DNA of 64,000 nucleotides from Methanosarcina horonobensis HB-1 = JCM 15518. GTDB taxonomy: Archaea > Halobacteriota > Methanosarcinia > Methanosarcinales > Methanosarcinaceae. Where the stretch lies: assembly GCF_000970285.1 (NCBI RefSeq), contig NZ_CP009516.1, positions 558,001 to 622,000 on the forward strand, read 5' to 3'. The number at the start of each line of letters is the position of its first letter. Position 1 is the stretch's first letter. This document shows positions 9,394-16,791 of the stretch, one piece after another. The position numbers and the translations under genes were made by a program. Under the pieces are notes generated by a model, which searched no databases, had not been told where the DNA came from, and saw nothing but the letters and a program-made list of their open reading frames with translations.

Positions 9394-10089
9394 ATGATGA
9401 GGGATTTTAAAGAAACCTTTCTCGAAGTTATTCAGGCAGTATTGCCTTTAACACTGGCAGTGATAGTGATCATGCTAGTGTTCACAGGTTCAAACCCGGT
9501 TCATTTTGTATCCTTTTTATCCGGCACAGTGCTGGTCATAATGGGAATGACTTTTTTCCTTATGGGTGTCAAACTGGGGATGCTGCCAATAGGTGAGGCA
9601 ATCGGAGCTGATTTGCCAAAGCATGGTTCACTGATATTTATTGCAGTAGTAGCGTTTTTACTCTCCTTTCTTACAACGATTGCAGAGCCTGATGTAAGAG
9701 TTCTGAGCAGTATGATTGATTCAGTTTCAGAAGACAGCATAGACCGTAATTTACTGCTCATATCAATAGCTTTCGGAGTAGGATTCTTTGTGACCGCTTC
9801 CATTCTCAGGATAGTCTACGGAGTCTCGATAAAACATCTGTTTGCAATAAGTTATCTAATCATAATCTTACTGTCCTTTTTTACACCGTCTGAGTACCTT
9901 GCTATTTCCTTTGATGCAGGAGGCGTGACCACCGGACCTATGACCGTACCTGTAATTATGGCCCTGGGGATCGGGACAGCTTCGGTGTTGCAGGAGAGGT
10001 CTCAACTTTCTGAAGGTTTCGGGCTCATAGGTTTTGCATCGATAGGTCCCATACTCAGTATAATGCTGCTGGGGGTGCTTTCTTCATGA
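9394..10089 (+). CDS. DUF1538 family membrane protein (first copy)
   Basis: A 231-residue polytopic membrane protein of the DUF1538 family, usually described as a putative permease with no established substrate. It has about six to seven hydrophobic helices; recognisable segments are FLLSFLTTIAEPDVRVL near residues 88-104 and FDAGGVTTGPMTVPV near 171-185. The same two motifs recur in the next gene (FLATFAEPAVRVL and FDSGGVATGPMAV), so the pair are diverged repeats that probably form a two-subunit transporter. GGTGG precedes the ATG with 9 nt spacing. The stop overlaps the start of the second copy (ATGA). Family assignment is good; function unknown. Confidence 0.85.
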   Translation: MMRDFKETFLEVIQAVLPLTLAVIVIMLVFTGSNPVHFVSFLSGTVLVIMGMTFFLMGVKLGMLPIGEAIGADLPKHGSLIFIAVVAFLLSFLTTIAEPDVRVLSSMIDSVSEDSIDRNLLLISIAFGVGFFVTASILRIVYGVSIKHLFAISYLIIILLSFFTPSEYLAISFDAGGVTTGPMTVPVIMALGIGTASVLQERSQLSEGFGLIGFASIGPILSIMLLGVLSS

Positions 10090-10820
10090 ATTCTGCGAGT
10101 ACAGAAGGAATATTGCTTGTGTTTCTCGAAGTTATTCAGGCACTTGCCCCTCTCGTGTTATTTTTTATAGTGTTCCAGTATTTTTACCTGAAGCTGCCTA
10201 GATCACAGTTGATCAAGCTCTTTACAGGAATATTTTTTACTGCAACCGGGATGATCTTATTTTTACACGGAGTCTATAGTGGTTTTTTCCCTGTGGGGAT
10301 GGAAATAGGTGAATTTTTTGGTAATTCTAACAAAAAAAGCCTGTTAATCCCTATAGGTTTTGTCCTTGGATTTCTTGCCACCTTCGCAGAACCTGCCGTA
10401 AGAGTATTATGTTACCAGATTGAGGAATCTTCCAGTGGTTATATCAGTTCGAAACTTATGCTCTATACACTTTCTTCCGGAGTTGCTGTATTTGTTTCCA
10501 TTGCGATGACAAAACTTGTTTACGGAATTCCTTTCATTTATATTATAGTCCCAGGATATTTGTTTGTCCTTGTTCTGTTATGGTTTTGCGACAAGGATTT
10601 TATTGCTATTGCATTTGACTCAGGAGGGGTTGCAACGGGTCCTATGGCTGTGACATTCCTCATGTCAATGGCAGTCGGAGTAGCCTCGGTGCAGGAAGGC
10701 GGAAATCCCATTGTAGACGGTTTTGGCCTGATTGCAATGATAGCACTTGCACCTATTATCTTTGTTATGCTTCTGGGTGTTTATATAAGATTTATCGGAG
10801 GTAGAAATAATGTCGAGTGA
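10086..10820 (+). CDS. DUF1538 family membrane protein (second copy)
   Basis: A 244-residue paralogue of the preceding gene with the same order of membrane helices and motifs (FLATFAEPAVRVL, FDSGGVATGPMAV, GFGLIAMIALAPI). It begins within the ATGA overlap with copy one and overlaps the following PII-like gene by 11 nt, so all three are very probably one translationally coupled operon. In some bacteria DUF1538 occurs as one longer protein with two such halves; here the halves are separate genes. The transported substrate is not known. Confidence 0.85.
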   Translation: MNSASTEGILLVFLEVIQALAPLVLFFIVFQYFYLKLPRSQLIKLFTGIFFTATGMILFLHGVYSGFFPVGMEIGEFFGNSNKKSLLIPIGFVLGFLATFAEPAVRVLCYQIEESSSGYISSKLMLYTLSSGVAVFVSIAMTKLVYGIPFIYIIVPGYLFVLVLLWFCDKDFIAIAFDSGGVATGPMAVTFLMSMAVGVASVQEGGNPIVDGFGLIAMIALAPIIFVMLLGVYIRFIGGRNNVE

Positions 10821-11175
10821 AGGAGATTTTGTATTAGTCGTAACGATTGTAAAAAAAGGATGGGGCGATGATGTAGTCAAGGCTTCCAGAAAGGCCGGTG
10901 CCCAGGGTGGAACAATTTTGTTTGGGCGAGGTACAGGTATACATGAAAACAAAAGTATCCTTGGTCTGATGATAGAACCGGAGAAAGAAATCGTACTTAC
11001 CATCGCAGAATCGGATATGGTAGATATTATCCAGAGTTCTATTACCGAGGCAGTAAAACTTGATGAACCTGGAATGGGTATAGGATTTGTGCTTCCTATA
11101 GAGAAAGTGTTTGGCATTTCTCGCTATTTCTGTGACGTCCAGGACACATTACAGAAAAATCTTAAATCACAATAA
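10810..11175 (+). CDS. PII-like (GlnB/GlnK superfamily) regulatory protein
   Basis: A 121-residue protein with the PII ferredoxin-like fold pattern: an N-terminal strand VLVVTIVKKGWGDDVVKAS, a T-loop region around GGTILFGRGTGIHENKS, then a second strand-helix repeat EIVLTIAESDMVDIIQSSI. The T-loop lacks the uridylylated-Tyr context of enteric GlnB, so it is better called PII-like than GlnK. GGAGGT lies about 6 nt before the ATG, inside the end of the upstream DUF1538 gene. By analogy with AmtB-GlnK and SbtA-SbtB, a soluble PII trimer encoded with a membrane transporter probably gates it; ligand and partner contact are inferences. Confidence 0.85.
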   Translation: MSSEGDFVLVVTIVKKGWGDDVVKASRKAGAQGGTILFGRGTGIHENKSILGLMIEPEKEIVLTIAESDMVDIIQSSITEAVKLDEPGMGIGFVLPIEKVFGISRYFCDVQDTLQKNLKSQ

Positions 11176-11330
11176 CCTCTTACCTGAGGGTAAATATGAA
11201 TACCTTTTTCCCATTTGTGTTTATTGAAGCATCAAGAAAAACAATCTCATCTGTTGTGTCTTTGTGTATAATTTAATTATATCTGAGACATTTATTGACT
11301 ATTTAATAATCTTGACGAGAATCAGGTTTG

Positions 11331-11525
11331 GTGGTTTTCATAAATGGAGAGAAAATTGAGAAAAGGATCTTCGAAGAACTTAACTTTATCAAAAAACAAC
11401 TTGGGGAAATGAAAGAACATATGGTAGACATAGATGCCCTACTCACTGCAGAAGAAAAGGAGATTGTTTCTAAAAGCTTTGAAAACGAGAAGAAAGGAAA
11501 ACTCATAAACTTTAAAAACTTTTAA
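11331..11525 (+). CDS. Antitoxin-like small protein paired with RelE-type toxin
   Basis: About 64 residues, charged and helical (KQLGEMKEHMVDIDALLTAEE), without a recognisable DNA-binding domain. Position 16 nt upstream of a RelE-like toxin gene and its size and composition identify it as the likely antitoxin. The start is GTG at 11331; a TTG one codon earlier is possible. The identity rests mainly on context. Confidence 0.65.
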   Translation: MVFINGEKIEKRIFEELNFIKKQLGEMKEHMVDIDALLTAEEKEIVSKSFENEKKGKLINFKNF

Positions 11526-11540
11526 TAACCGGAGTTTAAA

Positions 11541-11798
11541 ATGTTTGAAGTTTTCCTTGACACTCAAGTTCAAAATTTTTTGAGATCTGCAGACGGAATT
11601 ACTTTTGCACGGGTCAGGGAAGTCTTTCAAGAGCTTGCCCTTGATCCTGTCCCTCGGGGTGCAAAAAGAACAATTGAGAGTCCGGAAAAACTTTTCAGGC
11701 TGAGGTCCAGACATTTAAGGTTACTTTATAGAATTAATTATGAAAAAGAAGCAGTTGTAATTCTGATTATCGAACCTTTGATTCGTATGTATCGCTAA
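11541..11798 (+). CDS. RelE/ParE-superfamily toxin
   Basis: An 85-residue basic protein with the RelE/ParE layout: N-terminal strand and helix (FEVFLDTQVQNFL), a middle helix region ending LALDPVPRGAKR, then beta strands KLFRLRSRHLRLLYRINYE and AVVILIIEPLIRMYR. The Arg-rich LFRLRSRHLRLLYR strand is typical of the mRNA-interferase branch. The ATG has CCGGAG upstream. It is immediately downstream of a small acidic partner, the standard antitoxin-toxin order. Whether the toxin acts on ribosomal mRNA or on gyrase cannot be told from sequence. Confidence 0.8.
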   Translation: MFEVFLDTQVQNFLRSADGITFARVREVFQELALDPVPRGAKRTIESPEKLFRLRSRHLRLLYRINYEKEAVVILIIEPLIRMYR

Positions 11799-12809
11799 AT
11801 AAGATTAACGGGAAAAAGCTTAATATAGGCTAAGTTAAAATAAAGTTTAAAAAAGCATGCTTTAACGTGCAGAATACATACTACAGATCTGTTGTAATAA
11901 AACAGGAAACTTGAGACTAACGATACAGTTGTGACTGTGGAATAAATCCGGTGAGATTATATCTTAAACATTTATCCAATCACTAATTTTTGCAATTCTC
12001 CTCTTTGCTTTCTCCCCTTTCCTGAATCAGAGCTTTTTTGTTTCTTGATTGGTTACTTAAAATACGGGATCAAAAGAAGCAAACTTTGAGTCCTGGGGCC
12101 GGCTCATCTACTATATATTATTGAAGAAAATAAAAAGACTTTAAATTTGCTCTCTTACCATAGCACTTATAATTCTGCTTGGGTTGCTTAGCATGTTTTT
12201 CCCTAATTTATGAGACGATCAACGTTCTACCTTTTCCTATTATAGCCTGTTGCATCAATCATTTCATCCAGGACTGGCCGCAGAAAATCAAAAGAAGTAC
12301 AAAGAGGCAAATACAAAATATTATTTCAGCCTGTCTTAAAAAATTGTCAACCATAATACTATACCACCAACATATTTTGTATATTATCTCCTGTTTCATC
12401 TTTTAAATGTATTTTATATTGTCTCGCATTAGTTTATACATCTGATGACATATCAATTTAATTGATATTGTAAATCTAGTTTTTTCGGCTAAACAACTAA
12501 ATTAATTTACTAATGTTTCTTTGCATATTTCACCTCTCTGGCTTCCAAAATATAGAAACCTCGCTTCTATCTATATTGTTTTTTTCTTCCATTTCTCTTT
12601 GAATATTGATCAATTTTCGCAATCTTCCGGCGGTCTCTTTGAGATTAGTCGGACACTGTGATTGAAGAGCATCTCTTCTATATATGGAATCTTTTCCTAT
12701 TCCTATACCATTATTGCCGGATCATTTTTTTTATTACAATATTTTTAAAATTAAAAAGTATCTTTGTAAAAAAAACAAAACATTTTTATATTTCACTGCC
12801 CTGTTATTA
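11799..12809. other. 1 kb intergenic region without a credible gene
   Basis: AT-rich and broken by stops. The longest reading frame (12179-12406) has no Shine-Dalgarno and unusual composition. The last 30 nt carry a TATA-like element for the next gene. I cannot identify a degraded gene here. Confidence 0.5.
12783..12792 (+). promoter_or_regulatory. TATA-like box for the membrane/actin-like gene pair
   Basis: TTTTTATATT lies 20-30 nt upstream of the candidate starts at 12810 (ATG), 12813 (GTG) and 12819 (ATG). No Shine-Dalgarno precedes them, suggesting a short or absent leader. Confidence 0.35.
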
Positions 12810-13604
12810 ATGGTGTCAATGAAATCCAAAATAAGCCACTATTTTGCATCGATGGCGCTACTGTCCGGTTTTCTTTTGGCGCTAACAGGTATTGTTTATG
12901 CTCTTTCTGTAAATCTTACCAGAAGATCCGATCCCGGAGAAATAGCCATCACTTATGGTTTTATCGGTTTCGGGTTATCCCTGATTCTTACGGGTATCAA
13001 CCTGATGATCAAGAACCCGAAAGAATATCATCTTCATATTGTAGGAACAGGGCTTGTCCTTAACTGTATAGGGATTGGAGCTTTTCTTGTACTTTACCCG
13101 CAGGGTTATCCGGTTTGGGTATACCCTAACGTTACTTATGTGGCAGCTGTATATGCTGGGGGTGTCTGCCTGCTTGCAGGAAATGCCTTTGCAAATACAG
13201 TTCTGAATTTGATTGAGGAAAGAGCAAGACAACTTTCTGAAATAGAGTCTGAAAAGATAAAAAGTCACAGTGAACACGAAATCGAGAAAGAAGTCCAGAG
13301 AACCCTCGCTAACTCCTTTACGAAAAAAGATAGTTTTTCGAAGTTTAATATGGACTTAAAAGACACCGAATATGATTTTATTCTCGGAAAAGGGCTCTTG
13401 GAGTCAGAGAAGAAAATCACTATTCAGGATGAAATTCCTGAAGTTGAGAACCTGAAGTTTGCCAGTACCGGCAAGCATGTAGCTCTCGATGAAGGGCTTG
13501 ATTCAGCGTCACTGCTACTTGCCCGGGCAACCAGTACGCCTTCCAGAGGCAAACAAACTAAAGGATTACTCCATAACAAAACGAAATTTTTGAGGAGACG
13601 TTAA
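12810..13604 (+). CDS. Membrane protein with cytoplasmic coiled coil, partner of actin-like ATPase
   Basis: I do not recognise the family. From the ATG at 12810 the first 130 residues contain about four hydrophobic helices (for example MALLSGFLLALTGIVYAL and LVLNCIGIGAFLVLYP). A charged, probably coiled-coil segment follows (LIEERARQLSEIESEKIKSH), then a polar tail of about 110 residues with Lys/Glu-rich and Ser-rich stretches. It ends 1 nt before the ATG of an actin-like ATPase whose Shine-Dalgarno (GAGGAG) lies inside this gene, so the two are translationally coupled. The membrane anchor plus cytoplasmic tail would suit a receptor or anchor for an actin-like filament; this is inference. An in-frame upstream extension to 12684 looks non-coding. 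Confidence 0.75.
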   Translation: MVSMKSKISHYFASMALLSGFLLALTGIVYALSVNLTRRSDPGEIAITYGFIGFGLSLILTGINLMIKNPKEYHLHIVGTGLVLNCIGIGAFLVLYPQGYPVWVYPNVTYVAAVYAGGVCLLAGNAFANTVLNLIEERARQLSEIESEKIKSHSEHEIEKEVQRTLANSFTKKDSFSKFNMDLKDTEYDFILGKGLLESEKKITIQDEIPEVENLKFASTGKHVALDEGLDSASLLLARATSTPSRGKQTKGLLHNKTKFLRRR

Positions 13605-13605
13605 A

Positions 13606-14703
13606 ATGGCTAAAGGCCTTGATGTAGGAACAATGAATATCATATGTGCTACAAAAGGAAATGGCTCAATTTCCTTTTCCCAGCAGAGAAACGCATTCCT
13701 TGAAATGGAATCAACTGACCTTACAAAACAAATGCTAGATAATGGAAGAGTACTATACACCCAGAGAGGAGGCGTTATTAATGTTCTCGGAGAAGATGCC
13801 TTTAAGTTCTCAAACGTATTTAATAAGCATATCCGAAGGCCCATGAAGCAGGGAATTATAAGTCCTGAGGAAAAAGATTCCATTCCTATGATCAAGCTCA
13901 TTATTGAAAGGGTACTCGGACTCCCTGACAAGAAAGACGAACTTCTGTACATTTCCGTCCCTGCAAATCCTGTGGATAATCAGCTAAATGTGCTCTACCA
14001 TGGAAAAACCGTAGAAGCCCTTGCCACAAAACTCGGGTATACTGCCTGCCCTATTGATGAAGGACTTTCAGTCGTGTACTCTGAACTTAGCGATTCCAAT
14101 TTCACAGGAGTCGGGATAAGTGTAGGCGCAGGCATGACAAATGTAACCGTAGCCTACATGGCAACCCCGATTGTTTCCTTCAGTATAGCACGCGGAGGGG
14201 ACTGGATTGATGAGCAGGTCGCAATTGCCACAGGCATGGCAAAGGAAAGAATCACCTACATAAAAGAGACGGACTTTTCACTGTCTGGAGAACATGAAAT
14301 AGGAAGTGTCCAGGGAGCACTTGCTGTTTACTACGATGCTCTTCTGACATATGTACTGCAGCATCTCAAGCGCAAACTCTCAGAAACCGCTCCGCCAGAT
14401 GCTGAATTCCAGATAGCAATCGCAGGTGGAAGTACAAGGGTCAAAGGCTTTACAGAGCTGTTTGAGGAAAGATTAAAAGAAACTGATCTACCTATCAGGA
14501 TTTCGAGCATTAGAAAGAACAGGTTTAGCACATCAGGAACGGACTCAAAGGACCCCCTCTACTCAATTGCAAGGGGATGTTTGATTGCTGCTCTCTCCAA
14601 GGAGGCAACTCTCAACCCGGATTCCTCGTCCTCATCTGAAGCCCACGATTCGAAACACTCTTCTCACAAGCCCGAACCTATAGTGGTCACTAACCGAAGC
14701 TGA
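13606..14703 (+). CDS. Actin-like ATPase (MreB/ParM-type fold)
   Basis: A 365-residue actin/Hsp70-superfamily ATPase. Phosphate-1 motif GLDVGTMNI (residues 4-12), phosphate-2 motif GVGISVGAGMTNV (about 167-179), and adenosine motif IAIAGGSTRVKGF (about 268-280) are in the right order and spacing. The C-terminal 30 residues are Ser/His-rich and disordered (SSSSEAHDSKHSSHKP). It could form a cytoskeletal filament, assist cell-shape control or segregate DNA; no partition-protein gene is adjacent, which argues against a plasmid ParM role. It is coupled to the upstream membrane/coiled-coil gene, and a hairpin with T-tract follows the stop. Superfamily is firm; function is not. Confidence 0.85.
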   Translation: MAKGLDVGTMNIICATKGNGSISFSQQRNAFLEMESTDLTKQMLDNGRVLYTQRGGVINVLGEDAFKFSNVFNKHIRRPMKQGIISPEEKDSIPMIKLIIERVLGLPDKKDELLYISVPANPVDNQLNVLYHGKTVEALATKLGYTACPIDEGLSVVYSELSDSNFTGVGISVGAGMTNVTVAYMATPIVSFSIARGGDWIDEQVAIATGMAKERITYIKETDFSLSGEHEIGSVQGALAVYYDALLTYVLQHLKRKLSETAPPDAEFQIAIAGGSTRVKGFTELFEERLKETDLPIRISSIRKNRFSTSGTDSKDPLYSIARGCLIAALSKEATLNPDSSSSSEAHDSKHSSHKPEPIVVTNRS

Positions 14704-14730
14704 AATATCAAAACTGATATCTGTGCATTC

Positions 14731-14764
14731 GAAGGAGGGTAGAAACCCTTCTTCAAATCTTTTC
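14731..14764 (+). terminator. Terminator hairpin after the actin-like gene
   Basis: A 10-bp stem with one G-U pair (14731-14740 with 14745-14754) and a 4-nt loop is followed by a short T-tract. It lies 28 nt past the stop of the actin-like gene. Confidence 0.5.
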
Positions 14765-15000
14765 TTCAAGACCTTTCTTCAAATTCTACCTGCGGAATTT
14801 TTTCAGTTTTTTAGTTTTCTTCCTGCTCCGATATCTTTAAATAACGTATTCTCTATTCTACATAACGTAAATAAAACATTACATTATGTATGCTTAACTT
14901 GACTATATGTCTTTAGAACTTTACTTAGGAATTTAACAAAATCGATGTTAATTATATTAATTAAAATTATAACTGAAAAATATCCAGGCAGGTTTTTCAA

Positions 15001-15396
15001 ATGAAGCAAAAACAATTCAGGATAATCTCTCTCCTGATCGTAATGGTCATGGGAGCCGTAGTGGGTTTCTCGGTATCGATAGGAAATCCGGTACTTGCAG
15101 TAGGCGTCGTACTTGCAGGCATGGCAGTTATGTACAATTTGAAACAAATGCTGGAAGATGTGGTCGAAGATGAGAGAATTCACCAGATCAGCCAGAAGGC
15201 TTCGCAGGTTACTCTCCAGATAGTTATGACAGGGCTTGCTCTTGGGGGTGCAGCCCTGATAGCGATGAGAGAGGTTTATCCAACATATACCGATCTTGGT
15301 TTCTTCATGGCATACGCAGGCTGCGGGGTTCTTGTACTTTATTCCCTGTTTTACAGATATTACAACAGGAAATATGGTGGCTTTGATGAAGAATAA
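15001..15396 (+). CDS. DUF2178-type membrane protein
   Basis: A 131-residue membrane protein with four hydrophobic helices in two pairs, separated by the charged stretch LKQMLEDVVEDERIHQISQK, which resembles the DUF2178 family. The 3' end overlaps the next gene, an XRE-type regulator, by 11 nt. This membrane-protein plus HTH arrangement is common in archaea and bacteria; the membrane protein is often thought to control the regulator or be its target, but its function is unknown. GGCAGGT precedes the ATG. Confidence 0.75.
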   Translation: MKQKQFRIISLLIVMVMGAVVGFSVSIGNPVLAVGVVLAGMAVMYNLKQMLEDVVEDERIHQISQKASQVTLQIVMTGLALGGAALIAMREVYPTYTDLGFFMAYAGCGVLVLYSLFYRYYNRKYGGFDEE

Positions 15397-15589
15397 TATC
15401 AAAGTTTACAGGGCGATGCACGACCTTACCCAGGAAAGTTTGGCTGAGAAAGTAGGAGTAACAAGACAGACAATACATGCTATTGAAAAAGGAAAGTATG
15501 ATCCCTCTCTTGACCTTGCTTTCAAGCTTGCCAGACTTTTTAACGCAAATATCGAAGATATTTTTCTCTATGAGGGTAACGAGAACTGA
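15386..15589 (+). CDS. XRE/Cro-family HTH transcriptional regulator
   Basis: A compact 67-residue regulator that is essentially one helix-turn-helix domain: LTQESLAEKVGVTRQTIHAIEKGKYDPSLD style HTH (positions 14-43), ending IFLYEGNEN. This is the short YozG-like type that normally pairs with a DUF2178 membrane protein. I chose the ATG at 15386; an in-frame ATG at 15374 and GTG at 15377 are possible. It probably acts on its own operon, but no operator repeat was evident. Confidence 0.85.
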   Translation: MKNNIKVYRAMHDLTQESLAEKVGVTRQTIHAIEKGKYDPSLDLAFKLARLFNANIEDIFLYEGNEN

Positions 15590-15998
15590 GGACTTCCCTT
15601 AAAAGGGCTTGTTCCCTAAGTTTCCGTCTTATTTTTCTCAAAGGCCTATATCATAACATTTTTTCCAGCTAAACTTAGCTTTCCCGAACTCTTCCACACA
15701 AATAAACCTGAAGTAAAAGATCATATAATCAAGATTTTATTTTTGTAAAACCACTGTCCGGCAAAGAAGTGAGATTTCAGTACGTAAGTTAATTTTCTTA
15801 ATAAGGATTTAAAGCCGCCGCATCCGGAAAATCAAAATTAGTTTTTAAATAAATTTATAAGGAATGAACAGGTAGTTAATACAGGTATCTGTTTCCAGAA
15901 TCTCGGTTTGAAAACCGATATATCTAAAGCAGTGGTAGACAGGTAACAGACAGATAAAACAGCTACTAAAATAAGAATCTCAACGGGAGTCAAGAAAT
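15590..15998. other. Intergenic region upstream of the tandem small-protein genes
   Basis: About 409 nt with no gene seen. A GGGAG Shine-Dalgarno-like sequence occurs just before 15999. No convincing promoter was singled out. Confidence 0.4.
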
Positions 15999-16178
15999 AT
16001 GATGCAATCTTTTATAGTGGAGCATTATCTCAATAGTGCCGTAGATGTTTACTGTGGTGGGCCAGATATCTTCAGGGGAACCGTAAAAGCCTGTGCAGAC
16101 AATGTACTCACCCTCGAAAACGAAGGAAAACTGACACATATAGCTATAGATAAGATTATAGCTTTGTGGGCTCAGTAA
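15999..16178 (+). CDS. Small Sm-like protein, tandem copy 1
   Basis: A 59-residue protein (ATGATG start; GGGAG 9-13 nt upstream). It has the strand-rich pattern AVDVYCGGPDIFRGTVKAC, DNVLTLEN, then HIAIDKIIALW, which resembles a minimal Sm-like beta-barrel. That resemblance is my structural guess, not a recognised hit. It is 74% identical (43 of 58 aligned residues) to the gene 243 nt downstream, so the pair are a tandem duplication. The Cys at CGG and Cys at ACAD are conserved in both. Too short to show in many gene predictions but clearly coding, since differences between the copies are mostly synonymous or conservative. Confidence 0.75.
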   Translation: MMQSFIVEHYLNSAVDVYCGGPDIFRGTVKACADNVLTLENEGKLTHIAIDKIIALWAQ

Positions 16179-16313
16179 ATTCGAAAATTGCAGATCTCAA
16201 ACAATTGTATAAGAATCAACCGGGAGCAGAGAAAGGATATTAATGATCCTTTTCTGAACCTTGTTACAGTCGAATAATTTTCTGGACTGAAGGATTAGCT
16301 TAGTTTCTTCATT

Positions 16314-16346
16314 TTAGCTCAGGCTTTTCACTTAGCTCAGGCTTTT
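16314..16346. repeat. 15-bp direct repeat between the tandem small genes
   Basis: TTAGCTCAGGCTTTT occurs twice (16314-16328 and 16332-16346) with a 3-nt spacer. It lies upstream of the second paralogue; a regulator site or replication slippage product are both possible. Confidence 0.5.
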
Positions 16347-16420
16347 TGTTCTTCATACTTGGGATGGAAACTGATCCTGATTCACAGAACCAAACATGAA
16401 ACACATTGAGGTGTAAAAAA

Positions 16421-16597
16421 ATGCAATCTTTTATAGTGGAACATCTTCTTGGTGAAGTTGTGGATGTCTATTGCGGAGGTCCCGATGTTTTTAACGGAAA
16501 GGTGGAAGCCTGCGCAGACGATGTACTCACTCTCGAAAATAAAGGAAAATACACGCATATCACAATTGATAAGATCATAGCTATCTGGCGTACGTAA
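16421..16597 (+). CDS. Small Sm-like protein, tandem copy 2
   Basis: A 58-residue paralogue of the preceding small gene: VVDVYCGGPDVFNGKVEAC, DDVLTLENKGKYTHI, TIDKIIAIW. The ATG at 16421 is preceded by GAGGTG with 7 nt spacing, which decides this start over earlier in-frame codons. Alternating hydrophobic strands with a conserved Gly-Gly-Pro turn suggest a small beta-barrel such as an Sm fold; RNA binding is an unproved guess. The charged differences from copy 1 (T/K, K/E, N/D, E/K) suggest divergence of surface rather than core. Confidence 0.8.
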   Translation: MQSFIVEHLLGEVVDVYCGGPDVFNGKVEACADDVLTLENKGKYTHITIDKIIAIWRT

Positions 16598-16691
16598 GAT
16601 GGGAAAAGAGTGTAATCAAGTCAGATCTTTTTGAACAGAGAGCTGTCATAATAGAGCAGTTAAATAAAAGAGCTTGGTAGAGGAGAAATCC

Positions 16692-16725
16692 ATAAATGGA
16701 TACTTAAATCTATAAATGGATACTT
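16692..16725. repeat. 14-bp direct repeat, 20-nt period
   Basis: ATAAATGGATACTT is repeated at 16692-16705 and 16712-16725, in the gap between the second small paralogue and the convergent agmatinase gene. No function is apparent. Confidence 0.45.
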
Positions 16726-16791
16726 CATCCTTTTCCGCAACTTTTAGCAAAAAGCTGAAATTGCTCTATCGCAACAGTCAACTGTATATGT

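Noticed and set aside
12179-12406. 75-codon rightward reading frame in the 11.8-12.8 kb gap
   Set aside because: No Shine-Dalgarno, no recognisable domain, low-complexity Ile/Cys/Lys composition and no coding context.
15999-16597. CRISPR-like or IS-derived origin of the repeated small genes
   Set aside because: Both copies are coding and differ mainly at synonymous or conservative positions, with no terminal repeats or spacers.
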